Shown: positions 44,495 to 53,711 of the stretch, one piece after another
Layout: each line of letters opens with the position of its first letter
Position numbering within the stretch: position 1 is the first letter of the stretch
Source: Alphaproteobacteria bacterium
GTDB taxonomy: Bacteria > Pseudomonadota > Alphaproteobacteria > DSM-16000 > Inquilinaceae
Assembly: GCA_028281925.1 (NCBI GenBank)
Contig: JANQIX010000034.1
Location: 158,122 to 222,121 of the forward strand
Reading direction: 5' to 3'
DNA: 64,000 nucleotides
The notes under the pieces: generated by a model
The model's input: only the letters and a program-made list of their open reading frames with translations
What the model was told of the DNA's origin: nothing
Databases searched by the model: none
Translations under genes and position numbers: made by a program

Positions 44495-45874
44495 TCAGGC
44501 CCCCTCGCCCAGATCCCAGAACAGACCAGCCATCACAGCCAACCCCTCGCGGACGACCGCCCCCAACAGATGCTCGTCCGGCGCGTGCTGGCAACAGCCC
44601 ACATAAGAATGCGGAACCCATATTGTGGGCAAGTTCAACACGTCGGAGAAGACGTGGTTGGGCAGCGACCCTCCGAGATTGGGCAGAACATGCGGCTCCC
44701 GCCCGATCGTCTTTCGCACGCTGTCTATCGCGGCCTTCGCCCATGGGTCATCGAGGCCAATGCGGGTGCCCGGAAACGCACCCTCCGGCATCCGTGTCAC
44801 CGCAACTTGTCCAAATCCGAGCCGATCGAGATGCCGCCGCAGCGCCGGCACCACATCGTCCAGGTCCGTACCGACGACGAAGCGCAACTGACAACGGGCG
44901 CTTGCCCGCCCCGGTATGGCGTTGACCGGCTGTTCCGGAATACCGGAATGGATGGCCAGGACAGCAAAGCTGTTCCAGCCATAGACCCGTTCTTGCGGGG
45001 TCTGCGAGGGTTCGCCCCAATCCTCCACCTCCGGTCCGTCCGCGCCTCCCGAGGGCAGCGGCAATGCAGCCAGCACCCGGCGCACTTCCGCCGTCAGGCT
45101 CTCCGGCCGCCACTCCGGCACGGCGATCGCCCCGCGGGCGTCGGTGATGCTGGCGATCGCATGCGCCAGGATCACGGTCGGGTCGGCCAACAGGCCGCCC
45201 CAGTTGCCCGAATGGTGCGCCCGGTCGCGCAGATTGACCTCAAGGTCGAAGTTCACCGTGCCGCGGGCGCCGAAATAGAGCGTCGGCGTGGCCGGGTCGA
45301 GCCGGGGGCCGTCCGACGCAATCAGCACATCAGCCTGCAGCAGTTCCGGCTGGCTCCGCGCCAGTGTCTCCAGACCAGGCGATCCGATCTCTTCGCCCAT
45401 CTCGATCAAGAGGCGGATGTTGAACCCAAGCCGCCCCCTCACCGACAGCACCGCCGCCAGCGCCCCGAGATTGATCGTGTGCTGGCCTTTGTTGTCCGCC
45501 GTGCCGCGGCCATAGATCCGATCGCCTTCGATCGTCAGCCGCCAGGGCGACAGGCCGGTGCGCCAGCGGGATTCCTGGCCGTGGATGGCATCGCCGTGCC
45601 CATAGCTCAACACCGTGGGCAGGTCGGCGCCTTCCATCCGCTCTGCCACCAGGAACGGACCGGCGCCTGCCACCGGGTTGTCGATGATTCGACAATCGAA
45701 CCCCAGCGCCCTGAGCCCGGGCCCTAGATCGTCGGCCAGATAGGCATTCAGCGCCTCGAATTGATCCGCGACCTGGCTTTCCGTCCGCCGCGCCACCCTG
45801 CGGCCGAGATCGTCGGCGAAACGACCGCTGTCGAAATAGGTCTGCGCTTCTGCAATGGCGGCGTCACGAGACAT
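44495..45874 (-). CDS. M20-family metallopeptidase (dipeptidase-like)
   Basis: The 459-residue cytosolic protein has the M20 zinc layout. VLSYGHGDAIHGQE near residue 89 gives the first His and Asp. YGRGTADNKGQHTIN near residue 121 gives the bridging Asp, LIEMGEEIGSPGLE near residue 155 the catalytic Glu pair, and WVPHSYVGCCQHAPDEH near residue 422 the last His. The dimerisation insert lies between residues 200 and 360. Substrate is a small peptide or acylated amino acid. The gene heads a two-gene unit with the transglycosylase; release of wall peptides may tie the two, but that is inferred. Confidence 0.87.
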   Translation of the reverse strand: MSRDAAIAEAQTYFDSGRFADDLGRRVARRTESQVADQFEALNAYLADDLGPGLRALGFDCRIIDNPVAGAGPFLVAERMEGADLPTVLSYGHGDAIHGQESRWRTGLSPWRLTIEGDRIYGRGTADNKGQHTINLGALAAVLSVRGRLGFNIRLLIEMGEEIGSPGLETLARSQPELLQADVLIASDGPRLDPATPTLYFGARGTVNFDLEVNLRDRAHHSGNWGGLLADPTVILAHAIASITDARGAIAVPEWRPESLTAEVRRVLAALPLPSGGADGPEVEDWGEPSQTPQERVYGWNSFAVLAIHSGIPEQPVNAIPGRASARCQLRFVVGTDLDDVVPALRRHLDRLGFGQVAVTRMPEGAFPGTRIGLDDPWAKAAIDSVRKTIGREPHVLPNLGGSLPNHVFSDVLNLPTIWVPHSYVGCCQHAPDEHLLGAVVREGLAVMAGLFWDLGEGA

Positions 45875-46101
45875 TCCCGGCTCCCGATTGGTGATGCGGC
45901 CGGCAGCATCCGATCAGGCCGGCGATGGGTCAAGCCGCCCCGAAGCGCGTTACTGCATACCAAATAGGCAGACAATAAATTCAGTCGCAAACTAATGAAT
46001 TGGACACAATGCTGCACTGCGATATTCAGTATTGTCAAGTGAGGCCAAAGTGCATAAGTCTGTTGCAACGGGAGGATGCCAGCCAACACTGGAGGGAATC
46101 C

Positions 46102-46239
46102 ATGACAAGAGAAGAACGGTACGAGGCACTGGAGACGGCAGCTTACAATCGCGCCACTCGCCAATCTTTGAAAGCGATGCTGCCTTGGGTTGCCATTGTC
46201 ATCGTTACGCTCGCCGTCGTATGGCTTAACGCCGGCTGA
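46102..46239 (+). CDS. Small C-terminally anchored membrane protein (45 aa)
   Basis: ATG 46102 lies 5 bases after GGAGGG (46091-46096) and encodes MTREERYEALETAAYNRATR, a charged helix. A membrane segment (MLPWVAIVIVTLAVVWLNAG as the last 20 residues) follows. The longer frame from 46000 includes unrelated upstream codons. It would be a tail-anchored inner-membrane protein with a cytoplasmic helix. The upstream 227 bases (45875-46101) are AT-rich and probably carry its promoter and that of the divergent M20 gene. No family is recognised. Confidence 0.65.
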   Translation: MTREERYEALETAAYNRATRQSLKAMLPWVAIVIVTLAVVWLNAG

Positions 46240-46383
46240 GTCCTCAACGTCTGCTCTCACGTCCGTGACTGTTTTCCCCTCAATCCGGTACTAAATTGAA
46301 GGCAGACTGGATCGTCTGCTGGGCCGCCTCTCAAGACTGAGGCGCGGCGGTATCGATTGTCGGCCACGGACGGAGGGCTGGGC

Positions 46384-46734
46384 GTGAGCGTCATTGAGGT
46401 GGCGGTCTTTGCCATGGTTCTGAGCATGACCACCACCCCTTTCGACTGCACTATTGACGGCAGTGGTGCTGTCGCCTGCACCAACGGGCTCAGCGCGTCG
46501 GAGCCCGAACCTGGTCGAATCGTCTTCAGCAGCGGCGTCACGGTGCATAAAGAGCCGGACGGCCGGCTGTGGTTCGACAACGGCATCGACGTCTATATGG
46601 ACGTCACCGGCTGGATCCAGTTCTCCAACGGGGCGGAGGCCCGGCGGGACAGCGAGGGCGCGATCGTCTTCGGCCACGGCATGCGCTGCCGGTCGGACGA
46701 TCAGAGGTCGGCACGATGCGATACCAACGACTGA
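46384..46734 (+). CDS. Small secreted-looking protein built of five 16-residue repeats
   Basis: The 116-residue protein starts at GTG 46384, 6 bases after GGAGGG (46372-46377). After a hydrophobic N-terminus (VIEVAVFAMVLSMTTTPF) come five exact 16-residue units at residues 28-43, 44-59, 60-75, 76-91 and 92-107. They read GAVACTNGLSASEPEP, GRIVFSSGVTVHKEPD, GRLWFDNGIDVYMDVT, GWIQFSNGAEARRDSE and GAIVFGHGMRCRSDDQ. The consensus is G-x-[IV/L]-x-F-x-x-G, which suggests stacked beta hairpins. The N-terminus lacks a basic n-region, so export is uncertain. Four cysteines are present. It overlaps the next gene by 19 bases. No family is recognised. Confidence 0.7.
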   Translation: MSVIEVAVFAMVLSMTTTPFDCTIDGSGAVACTNGLSASEPEPGRIVFSSGVTVHKEPDGRLWFDNGIDVYMDVTGWIQFSNGAEARRDSEGAIVFGHGMRCRSDDQRSARCDTND

Positions 46735-47324
46735 CGCTGTCCGCAGCGGTTGCGACACTCGCAGCGACGCTTCTGGCCGCCCCACCCGCTTTGGCACAGC
46801 CGCACGACGGCTTCAACAGCACGCCGCGCACCTTCCCAGGCCAGATCACCCGGCAGAGCGATTTCGTCTCACCACTCAGCGACCGGTTCCGACGCGCCCA
46901 GCCTTTCCGCGACACGCGCAACACCTATCCGTCCGCCTCCAGCGGCGACACGCCCAGAACGGCCAGTGTGCTGGACCGGTTCGGCGATGTTGAGCTGAGC
47001 CGCCCGCTGCCCACGGTGCCGCGGGGGTTCGGCTCGTCGGCACCGCCAAGCGGCCCGCCGGGGCTGCCGGGCCCGCCGCTGGTGGACGTCGTCGACCCCA
47101 TCTCCGACCGTGGCTTCGTCAGCATGATCGAGCTGATCGGACTGCCGGTGGTCGACCAGGCCGGCAACGCGATCGGTGTGGTCGAGACTGTGGGTCGCGA
47201 CAGCGCCACCGGTACCAGTCATATACTGGTACCGTTCCCCGAAAATGCCGAACTACGGCGCATCATCCCGGTGACGGCGCTGCTGCTGGACCGCGACACC
47301 GGCACTGTCAGAACCATCTGGTAA
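46716..47324 (+). CDS. Exported protein with proline-rich linker and PRC-barrel-like C-terminus
   Basis: The 202-residue protein starts at ATG 46716, 8 bases after AGAGG, with a good signal peptide (MRYQRLTLSAAVATLAATLL, then AAPPALAQ). The middle is polar and proline-rich (GPPGLPGPPL). Residues 135-202 read MIELIGLPVVDQAGNAIGVV, then HILVPFPENAELR and VTALLLDRDTGTVRTIW. That pattern of short strands with D-x-x-G turns resembles a PRC barrel. Function is unknown. The frame also opens upstream at 46569, but that part has no signal peptide. It overlaps the five-repeat protein gene, so the two are probably coexpressed. Confidence 0.68.
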   Translation: MRYQRLTLSAAVATLAATLLAAPPALAQPHDGFNSTPRTFPGQITRQSDFVSPLSDRFRRAQPFRDTRNTYPSASSGDTPRTASVLDRFGDVELSRPLPTVPRGFGSSAPPSGPPGLPGPPLVDVVDPISDRGFVSMIELIGLPVVDQAGNAIGVVETVGRDSATGTSHILVPFPENAELRRIIPVTALLLDRDTGTVRTIW

Positions 47325-47437
47325 GCCGGGCAAGTGCCCAGGCGCGCGCCGTCGACATTCTGTTAACCATCTTCGGTGCAAACTTGTGCGCGGTTCCGTC
47401 GGCAGTGCTGCAACCCTGTCGCCGTGCCGGGGGCAAG

Positions 47438-47926
47438 ATGGACGTTACGCAACAGGTCATCGACGCGCTTCTGCTGCCGTTTGCGGTGTTCGGCGGCATG
47501 CTTCTGCTGCTGCTTCTGCTGGTGCTGCGCTTGACCTATCAGACCGCCCTGTTGGCCAGGCGGCAGCGCAAGATGCTGGCGACGCTGGATGACGGCAAGC
47601 CGCCCAACCTGAGGCGACGTGCCGAGCAGCCAGCACGGCCGCCCGAGGCGCCAGCCGCCCCGGTCGAGAAGCCCCCTTTACTGGCTCTGCCAGCCGCGGA
47701 TGAGGTGCCGGAGGTCGCCGAGACCGATGCGGAACCGCAACCGCCGTCCGACGCCGCCGTAGAGCTGGATGAGAATATCGAACCGATCAAGGTCCGGCGG
47801 GATGCCGAGTTCGGCGTGATTTACACCTTCCGCGGCAAAGACTACCTTTCCCGCGTCGCGGCCGACCAAGCGCGCTGGCGCAGCCTGAACGAGCCAGCAC
47901 GCAGGACGCGATCCGAAGTCGGCTGA
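47438..47926 (+). CDS. Single-pass membrane protein with Pro/Ala-rich linker, unknown function
   Basis: The 162-residue protein starts MDVTQQVIDALLLPFAVFGG. One membrane segment (MLLLLLLLVLRL) spans about residues 20-32, followed by a basic stretch (ARRQRKM). A low-complexity Pro/Ala/Glu linker covers about residues 55-105. A short C-terminal domain (DAEFGVIYTFRGKDYLSRVA) ends it. An N-out anchor with a cytoplasmic C-terminal domain is likely. GGGGGC lies just before the ATG. It stands between the small exported-protein genes and the CapA gene in the same direction. No family is recognised. Confidence 0.62.
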   Translation: MDVTQQVIDALLLPFAVFGGMLLLLLLLVLRLTYQTALLARRQRKMLATLDDGKPPNLRRRAEQPARPPEAPAAPVEKPPLLALPAADEVPEVAETDAEPQPPSDAAVELDENIEPIKVRRDAEFGVIYTFRGKDYLSRVAADQARWRSLNEPARRTRSEVG

Positions 47927-47953
47927 GCAACCCCAACGGACGGCGGATCTTCC

Positions 47954-49294
47954 TTGTTGAGACCAGCACTGACCAGTCTTGGCCGGGCGTTGCGGCTGGC
48001 CGCCATCCTGGCCTGCCTGGCGGCATGGCCCGGCAGCGCGGCCGCCCTTGAGATAACAGCCGCCGACGTGCCCCACCCCAACGGGCGGCCCGCCTGTCCC
48101 GTTTCGGCCGACCGCATCGAATTCACGACGCCGATCCTGCCCGACACCGAGGTCGTGATCGCGGCCGTCGGCGACGTGCTGCTGCACTCCCCCCTGCAGC
48201 GCCAGGGGTTTCAGCATGAAGACGGCTTCCGCAGCCTTTGGCGGCCTGTCGAGGATATCCTGTCGGCAGCCGATTTCGCCTATGCCAATCTGGAAGGCCC
48301 GCTGGCCGTCGACCGTTATGTCGGCGGCGGCACGGCGCCGGTGCCGGTCACCAACTATGACGGCCGCGTCTACACCGGCTATCCGCTGTTCAACTATCCG
48401 CCCCGCGTTGCGCCCGCGCTCGCCGCGTCGGGTATCGACGTGGTCTCCACGGCCAACAACCACTCGCTCGACCGCCGGCCCGAAGGCGTCGACCTGACCA
48501 TCGCCGCACTCAGAGAAGCCAACATTCAGTACACCGGCACCCGCCCGACCACGGAGCCTGGCCATCCCTGGCACACGGTCACGCGTATCGGCGACTATCG
48601 CATCGCTTGGCTTGCCTGCAGCTACAGCACCAACGGCCTTCCCGACCCCCAGGGTCAGGTGCTGATGTGCTTCGAGCAGCAGGAACTGGTGCTGGAGATT
48701 ATCGAGAGCCTGGCCAGCCGGCGCGGCATCGACGGCGTGATCCTGACGCCCCATTGGGGCCACGAATACCAGCACACCCCCAACGCCCGGCAACAGGCGC
48801 TGGCCCAGGCGGCGATCGATGCCGGCGCCATCGCCGTGATCGGCGCGCATCCTCACGTGGTCCAGCCCGCCGAGCGCCTGGTCTCGCGCGACGACCGCGA
48901 GGGGTTCGCGATCTACTCCCTCGGCAACTTCGTCAGCAACCAGCGCGAGCTGCCGCGCCGCTCGAACCTGATCGCGCTGTTGGGCCTGGCGGAAACACCG
49001 TGGGGCGACCTCACCGTCTCAGGTTTCGCCTGGGTTCCGATGCACGTCAACTTCCGCGACGGCATTGCGGAGATCGCGGCCGAGGCCATCGAGCGCAGCG
49101 GCGGCCGCGGCATCGCCTCGCACAACCACCTCACGGGCCTCTTGCCCGCCGGCAACATCCACCCCCCGGGCCCACCGCTGACCACGCTGCAATGCCCGGA
49201 CACCTCGGCCAACGGCCCCATGGCCCGCCTGCAGCACGGCTTCACCCGCGTGCCGATCCCGCCGCGGCTGCCGGGGATTGAGCCGGGGGCGTGA
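47954..49294 (+). CDS. CapA-family protein (PgsA-like metallophosphatase fold), exported
   Basis: The 446-residue protein starts at TTG 47954 (TTG 47957 is next) with signal peptide MLRPALTSLGRALRLAAILA, then CLAAWPGSAAA. The CapA/PgsA motifs are in order: VVIAAVGDVLLHSPLQ near residue 67, FAYANLEGPLAV near 108, VVSTANNHSLDR near 162, VILTPHWGHEYQ near 257, VIGAHPHVVQ near 296 and YSLGNFVSNQ near 317. These residues bind metals in a calcineurin-like fold. Named for poly-gamma-glutamate synthesis, but no pgsB or pgsC is nearby, so a polymer role is unproven. It acts in the periplasm or on the surface. Confidence 0.87.
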   Translation: MLRPALTSLGRALRLAAILACLAAWPGSAAALEITAADVPHPNGRPACPVSADRIEFTTPILPDTEVVIAAVGDVLLHSPLQRQGFQHEDGFRSLWRPVEDILSAADFAYANLEGPLAVDRYVGGGTAPVPVTNYDGRVYTGYPLFNYPPRVAPALAASGIDVVSTANNHSLDRRPEGVDLTIAALREANIQYTGTRPTTEPGHPWHTVTRIGDYRIAWLACSYSTNGLPDPQGQVLMCFEQQELVLEIIESLASRRGIDGVILTPHWGHEYQHTPNARQQALAQAAIDAGAIAVIGAHPHVVQPAERLVSRDDREGFAIYSLGNFVSNQRELPRRSNLIALLGLAETPWGDLTVSGFAWVPMHVNFRDGIAEIAAEAIERSGGRGIASHNHLTGLLPAGNIHPPGPPLTTLQCPDTSANGPMARLQHGFTRVPIPPRLPGIEPGA

Positions 49295-49574
49295 GCACTG
49301 AAGTCCCCGGCGACCGCGCGATCGTTAGAGCCTTCGCGGATCGCCAGCTCCAGCAAACGTGATGTGTCGGCTGCGAAGAGCAAGCCGTGTCGCCGTCCCG
49401 AGACAGCGGGCATTCCGTGAAATCGTCGCAAATGATATAACCCACCATGTCGGTTGCATGCCCGATTAACACAATTTAAACAGGCATCTTACAGACTCTT
49501 ACCAGCGGTAACGATCGGATTTGATGGATATCATTTCATCAAAGTGCGCGATACGCCGCTACGGAGCACAGCTT

Positions 49575-50000
49575 TTGGCAGAAAAAACGGTGAATGTCCT
49601 GCTCGTCGAAGACGATGATGTGGACATTGAAGTGATCCAGAGGGGATTCAATAAGCAGAGAATCGCCAATCCCGTTGTCGTGGCTCGCGACGGCATCGAG
49701 GCGCTGGAAATTCTGCGCGGCGAGAATGGCCGTGGGCCTTTGGAAAGACCTTTCATCATCCTTCTCGACCTCAACATGCCGAGGATGAGCGGCCTGGAGT
49801 TCCTAGAGGTGCTGCGGGGCGACCCGAATCTTACCGACAGCGTCGTCTTCGTCCTGACCACGTCCGACAGCGAGCTGGACCGCGTGTCGGCATACCGACA
49901 CCACATCGCGGGCTACCTCGTGAAATCCGACGTCGGTTCGGCCTTCAAGAACGCGATCGAGATGCTTGCGCAATACTGGACAGTGGTGGTGCTACCATGA
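49575..50000 (+). CDS. Single-domain response regulator, Rcp1-like
   Basis: The 141-residue receiver starts at TTG 49575 (GGAG 8 bases upstream); ATG 49524 would add 17 residues. NVLLVEDDDVDIEVIQRGFN and VVARDGIEALEIL match the Rcp1-like class. The phosphoacceptor Asp is in IILLDLNMPRMSG, Thr in FVLTTSDSE and Lys in YLVKSDVGS. The long spacing between strand 4 and Lys is typical of Rcp1 receivers. It has no output domain. It overlaps the REC-GGDEF-EAL gene by 4 bases and belongs with the sensor kinase at 51859-53661. Confidence 0.85.
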   Translation: MAEKTVNVLLVEDDDVDIEVIQRGFNKQRIANPVVVARDGIEALEILRGENGRGPLERPFIILLDLNMPRMSGLEFLEVLRGDPNLTDSVVFVLTTSDSELDRVSAYRHHIAGYLVKSDVGSAFKNAIEMLAQYWTVVVLP

Positions 50001-51796
50001 GGGACGGCGGGAACATAGAGGCCAGGATTCTGATCGTCGACGATGACGACGTCGACCGAAGAGCTGTCCGTAGCGCCTTGGTCCGGTCTCAGATGCAGGT
50101 CGACCTGGCGGAGGCCTCGTGCGGCAGCGAAGCGCTTGCATTGTGGGAACTGCAGCCCTTTGACTGCGTTCTGCTGGACTACCGAATGCCAGACATGAAT
50201 GGCGACGAACTGTTCCGCGAGCTGCTGTCCATACGGCCAGAGAGCCCGATATCGGCCGTCTTCCTGACCGGGCGTGGAGATGAGGCTCTGGCGCTGGAGA
50301 TGATCGGATCAGGCGCGCTGGATTTCATGCCGAAAAGCGACGTGTCGCCAGCCTCCATCAGCCGAGTCATTCGCTACGCGCTGGCGCGGCAGAGTTACAT
50401 CGTTCAACTGAACCGGCTCGCCAACGAAGATCCGCTGACGCAATTGGCCAACCGGTCTCTATTCTCGACGATGCTGGACAGATCCATCGCCAAGGCGAAG
50501 CGCGCCGGCACTCAAGTCGGCATCCTGTTGCTGGACCTGGACAGGTTCAAGAGGCTGAACGACACCCTTGGCCATTCTGCAGGCGACGCGGTCTTGATAG
50601 AGACAGCCCGCCGATTGCGGCGGCTTCTGCGTCAGTCCGATACCGTCGCACGGCTCGGCGGAGATGAATTTGCCATCTACTACGAGGATGAAGACACTGC
50701 CCAGGGTGCTGGCGCCTTGGCGGAACGCATCACGACTGAGCTGGCGAAACCGTTTCTTGTCGAGGATCAGCCTTGGCACCTCGGCGCCAGCGTCGGCATA
50801 AGCGTCTTCCCTTTCGACGGCGCCGATGCCGACGAGATGATCAGGAATGCAGACCTGGCACTCTACAAAGCCAAAGCCACTGGACCCGGAAGCTATCGTT
50901 TCTTCACCGAGGAACTGAACAAGACCGCGCAGGAACGGCGAAGAATTGAAGTTGCCTTACGCGAATCAATCCCAGCTTCCGATGCATTCGAGCTGCATTT
51001 CCAACCCCGGATGGACCCGTCGACGGGACGTATGCTGGGCAGCGAGGCCCTTATCCGCTGGCGGCACCCGGACGGCAGCTTGACGATGCCGGATGCGTTC
51101 ATCCCCATTGCAGAGTCGACGGGTCTGATCGGCCCCATAGGCAGGTTGGCCATCGATATGGCGTGCCGCGAGTGTGCGACATGGTCGGACTTCTGCGATG
51201 GAAGGCCATTCGTCTCTGTAAATGTGTCGCCGCTTCAGTTGGTTGACGACAAGATCTTGGAGACGGTGTGCGAGGCCCTTGAGCGATACGGTCTGCACCC
51301 GGACCAGTTGGAAATCGAGATCACCGAGACGGCTGCCATGGACAATCGCGAACCTGTCATGAAGGTACTCGATCGCCTGGGCGCTCTGGGGATCGGAATC
51401 TCTATCGACGACTTCGGCAGCGGTTACTCTTCGCTTTCGAGACTGCAGGACCTTCCGGTCAACAAGCTGAAGATCGACCGGTCGTTCATTGCCGGGATGA
51501 CAACCGACACGCGTCGTGCGCCGATCGTCGACCTGATCATCTCGCTGGGCAAACACCTCGACTTGGGCATCGTCGCAGAGGGTGCCGAGGATGCCGAGAC
51601 CGTCGCCTATCTAGCCGGTGCCGGCTGCGATGAGATCCAGGGATTTCACTTCGCGGGACCGATGCCCGCTGATGAGTTCAGGCGTTGGTGTGGGAACCGC
51701 GAACAGAGTTCGGCGTCAGCCCCGAAACCGAGGCTCTGGCCCGCCGCCAGCGGCGTACCGGCGATCAGCGCCCAGCATCAATTGGGGGCAGATTGA
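49997..51796 (+). CDS. Response regulator with GGDEF and EAL domains (c-di-GMP turnover)
   Basis: The 599-residue cytosolic protein has a receiver (about 10-125) with phosphoacceptor Asp61 in LLDYRMPDMNG. A GGDEF domain follows (about 140-300) with intact GGDEF at 221-225. An EAL domain (about 310-570) has intact EAL at 350-352 and the phosphodiesterase residues IEITETAAM, IDDFGSGYSS and EGAED. Both catalytic sites look complete, so it could make or degrade c-di-GMP depending on phosphorylation. The EGVE-type loop reads EGAED, a variant that may reduce phosphodiesterase activity. It is coupled to the Rcp1-like receiver gene. Confidence 0.9.
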   Translation: MRDGGNIEARILIVDDDDVDRRAVRSALVRSQMQVDLAEASCGSEALALWELQPFDCVLLDYRMPDMNGDELFRELLSIRPESPISAVFLTGRGDEALALEMIGSGALDFMPKSDVSPASISRVIRYALARQSYIVQLNRLANEDPLTQLANRSLFSTMLDRSIAKAKRAGTQVGILLLDLDRFKRLNDTLGHSAGDAVLIETARRLRRLLRQSDTVARLGGDEFAIYYEDEDTAQGAGALAERITTELAKPFLVEDQPWHLGASVGISVFPFDGADADEMIRNADLALYKAKATGPGSYRFFTEELNKTAQERRRIEVALRESIPASDAFELHFQPRMDPSTGRMLGSEALIRWRHPDGSLTMPDAFIPIAESTGLIGPIGRLAIDMACRECATWSDFCDGRPFVSVNVSPLQLVDDKILETVCEALERYGLHPDQLEIEITETAAMDNREPVMKVLDRLGALGIGISIDDFGSGYSSLSRLQDLPVNKLKIDRSFIAGMTTDTRRAPIVDLIISLGKHLDLGIVAEGAEDAETVAYLAGAGCDEIQGFHFAGPMPADEFRRWCGNREQSSASAPKPRLWPAASGVPAISAQHQLGAD

Positions 51797-51858
51797 CGGC
51801 GCGAAACACGTTATGCGGGTAGCGGGAGATCCATCCCGAACGATAGGGTAAGGCGCAA

Positions 51859-53661
51859 ATGCGGAACCTGCTGGGGAGCCTGAAGGGCCGCCTTGTGGCC
51901 GTAGCCGGTGTTTCCTGCGTCGCTCTTCTGCTTGCGGAAGGATACAGCGTTCTCCAGTACCGCGATGTAATCCTTCAGGAAACCGAACGGGACGCCGCAG
52001 CCCTCGCATCAACAGTGGCGCTTCACAACGCGACCTATTTCGAGGGCGTTGAAGCCGTTCTCCAGACAGCAGCGCGCGATCCGGTGGTTGCTGACCGTGC
52101 GCCCGAGAGCTGCACGGCACGCCTGGCCGAACTGGATGACGCGCTGCGTGACCAAGGATATTCACGGTTCGCTGTCCTCGACCCGGAGGGCCGGATCCAC
52201 TGCGCCGGCGTCGCGCTTGACGGCTATCCGGATCGATCCGATCGTCTCTATTATCAGAACGTCATGCGCACAGGGCGGTTCAGCCTCGGCGCCTACGTCT
52301 TCGGCCCCATCAGCCAAGAGACCATCGTCGTCGCCGCCCAACCCGTGTTCGACGAGCACGGCGCGATGGCCAGCATCCTGGCTGTCGGTGTCTCTGCGTC
52401 ATGGCTGGAAGACCTGCTGTCCGACTTCCCCCTTGCGGACGGCACGCGGCTGCGGCTGGTCGACACGAACGGCACCGTTGCCGCTCAGTTTCCAACCGAC
52501 CCGGACACGACCGGGGTGGCCTTTGACCATCCAGGCCTGCTTCACGAACTCCAGCAAGAGGCGGCCGGGGTCGCACATCTGAGCGACCCGGATGGACGGC
52601 CCGAGATTGTCGCCTGGACGCCCATCGCCGAGGATCTCGGCGGATTGACGGTTGCGGCGCATTTTCAGATGCCAGGCATCCTCGATTGGATCGGAACACC
52701 ATCCGGCAAGATCCATCTCCCCGTTGCTATGGCCCTGTTTCTGGTGATCGTCGCATTCACAATCAGCATCGATAGGACAATCGTTCGCGGTATTCGGGAT
52801 ATCGGAGAGCTGGCTAACCGACTGGCGGCAGGCGATTTCACCGCTCGCATGCGCTTGCAGACCATCGGCCGCGAGTTCAGCGATCTCAGTGGCGGCCTCA
52901 ATGCGATGGCATCGGCTATTGAGAAACGGGACACCGAGTTGAAAGATTACAATAGCCTTCTGGAAGATTTGAATAAGAGAAACCGCGACCTCTCAAACTT
53001 CGCCAACATTGCGTCCCATGATCTGCGCGCCCCGCTGCGGGGCATCCACAATCTCGTCGACTGGATTGAGGAGGATATCGAGGAGCATCTGAGCGATGAC
53101 TCCCGCAACAACATGGAACGGCTGAGGCTGCGCGTGAAACGGCTCGACGAGATGCTGGACGGCCTGCTGCGGTATTCGCTGGCAGGGCGGACGGATCAGG
53201 CAGAGGCCCTCACGGATACTAGAGAGCTAGTCAACGAAGCGGTGAATATGCTGGACCCCACAGAGGGGTTCGACGTGACCGTAGACGACACGCTGCCGGC
53301 AATCTCCACCAATCGGGACGCGCTATTGAGCGTGTTCGTCAATCTCATCGGCAACGCCATCAAGCACCACGACCGGGACCACGGTAGAGTCGTCGTGTCG
53401 GGTCGGCTTGCCGGCGACAAGGTGGAGTACACGGTGACGGACGATGGTCCGGGGATACCGGATCATTCCCGCGACAGCGTCTTCGACATCTTCCGGACGC
53501 TGGACAAGCAGAGCAGCCAGTCCAACACGGGGATCGGCCTCGCCATCGTCAAGCGGCTGGTGCAGGAGAAAGGTGGATCCATCGAAGTGCTGCCATCGAT
53601 CCTGTTCGACCGCGGCACCACGTTCCGCTTCCACTGGAAGACGCGTCCGACATCGATGTGA
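51859..53661 (+). CDS. Sensor histidine kinase with periplasmic sensor and HAMP domain
   Basis: The 600-residue protein has membrane segments near residues 8-30 (VAVAGVSCVALLLAEGYSVL) and 288-306 (LPVAMALFLVIVAFTISID) enclosing a Cache-like periplasmic sensor of about 250 residues. A HAMP domain follows (about 307-360). The dimerisation helix has His387 in IASHDLRAPLRGI. The ATPase has N box NLIGNAIKHHDRD, G1 DDGPGIPDHS and G2 GIGLAIVK. The ASHDLRAPLR form is typical of kinases that phosphorylate Rcp1-like receivers, and such a receiver lies two genes upstream. The stimulus is unknown. Confidence 0.9.
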   Translation: MRNLLGSLKGRLVAVAGVSCVALLLAEGYSVLQYRDVILQETERDAAALASTVALHNATYFEGVEAVLQTAARDPVVADRAPESCTARLAELDDALRDQGYSRFAVLDPEGRIHCAGVALDGYPDRSDRLYYQNVMRTGRFSLGAYVFGPISQETIVVAAQPVFDEHGAMASILAVGVSASWLEDLLSDFPLADGTRLRLVDTNGTVAAQFPTDPDTTGVAFDHPGLLHELQQEAAGVAHLSDPDGRPEIVAWTPIAEDLGGLTVAAHFQMPGILDWIGTPSGKIHLPVAMALFLVIVAFTISIDRTIVRGIRDIGELANRLAAGDFTARMRLQTIGREFSDLSGGLNAMASAIEKRDTELKDYNSLLEDLNKRNRDLSNFANIASHDLRAPLRGIHNLVDWIEEDIEEHLSDDSRNNMERLRLRVKRLDEMLDGLLRYSLAGRTDQAEALTDTRELVNEAVNMLDPTEGFDVTVDDTLPAISTNRDALLSVFVNLIGNAIKHHDRDHGRVVVSGRLAGDKVEYTVTDDGPGIPDHSRDSVFDIFRTLDKQSSQSNTGIGLAIVKRLVQEKGGSIEVLPSILFDRGTTFRFHWKTRPTSM

Positions 53662-53711
53662 CAGGCGGATCCGGTTAGCAGTCGCTGGATTGCTTCGCCG
53701 ATTGCTGAACC

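Noticed and set aside
47954..49294. Poly-gamma-glutamate capsule locus
   Set aside because: Only a CapA-type protein is present; the ligase and other capsule genes are absent.
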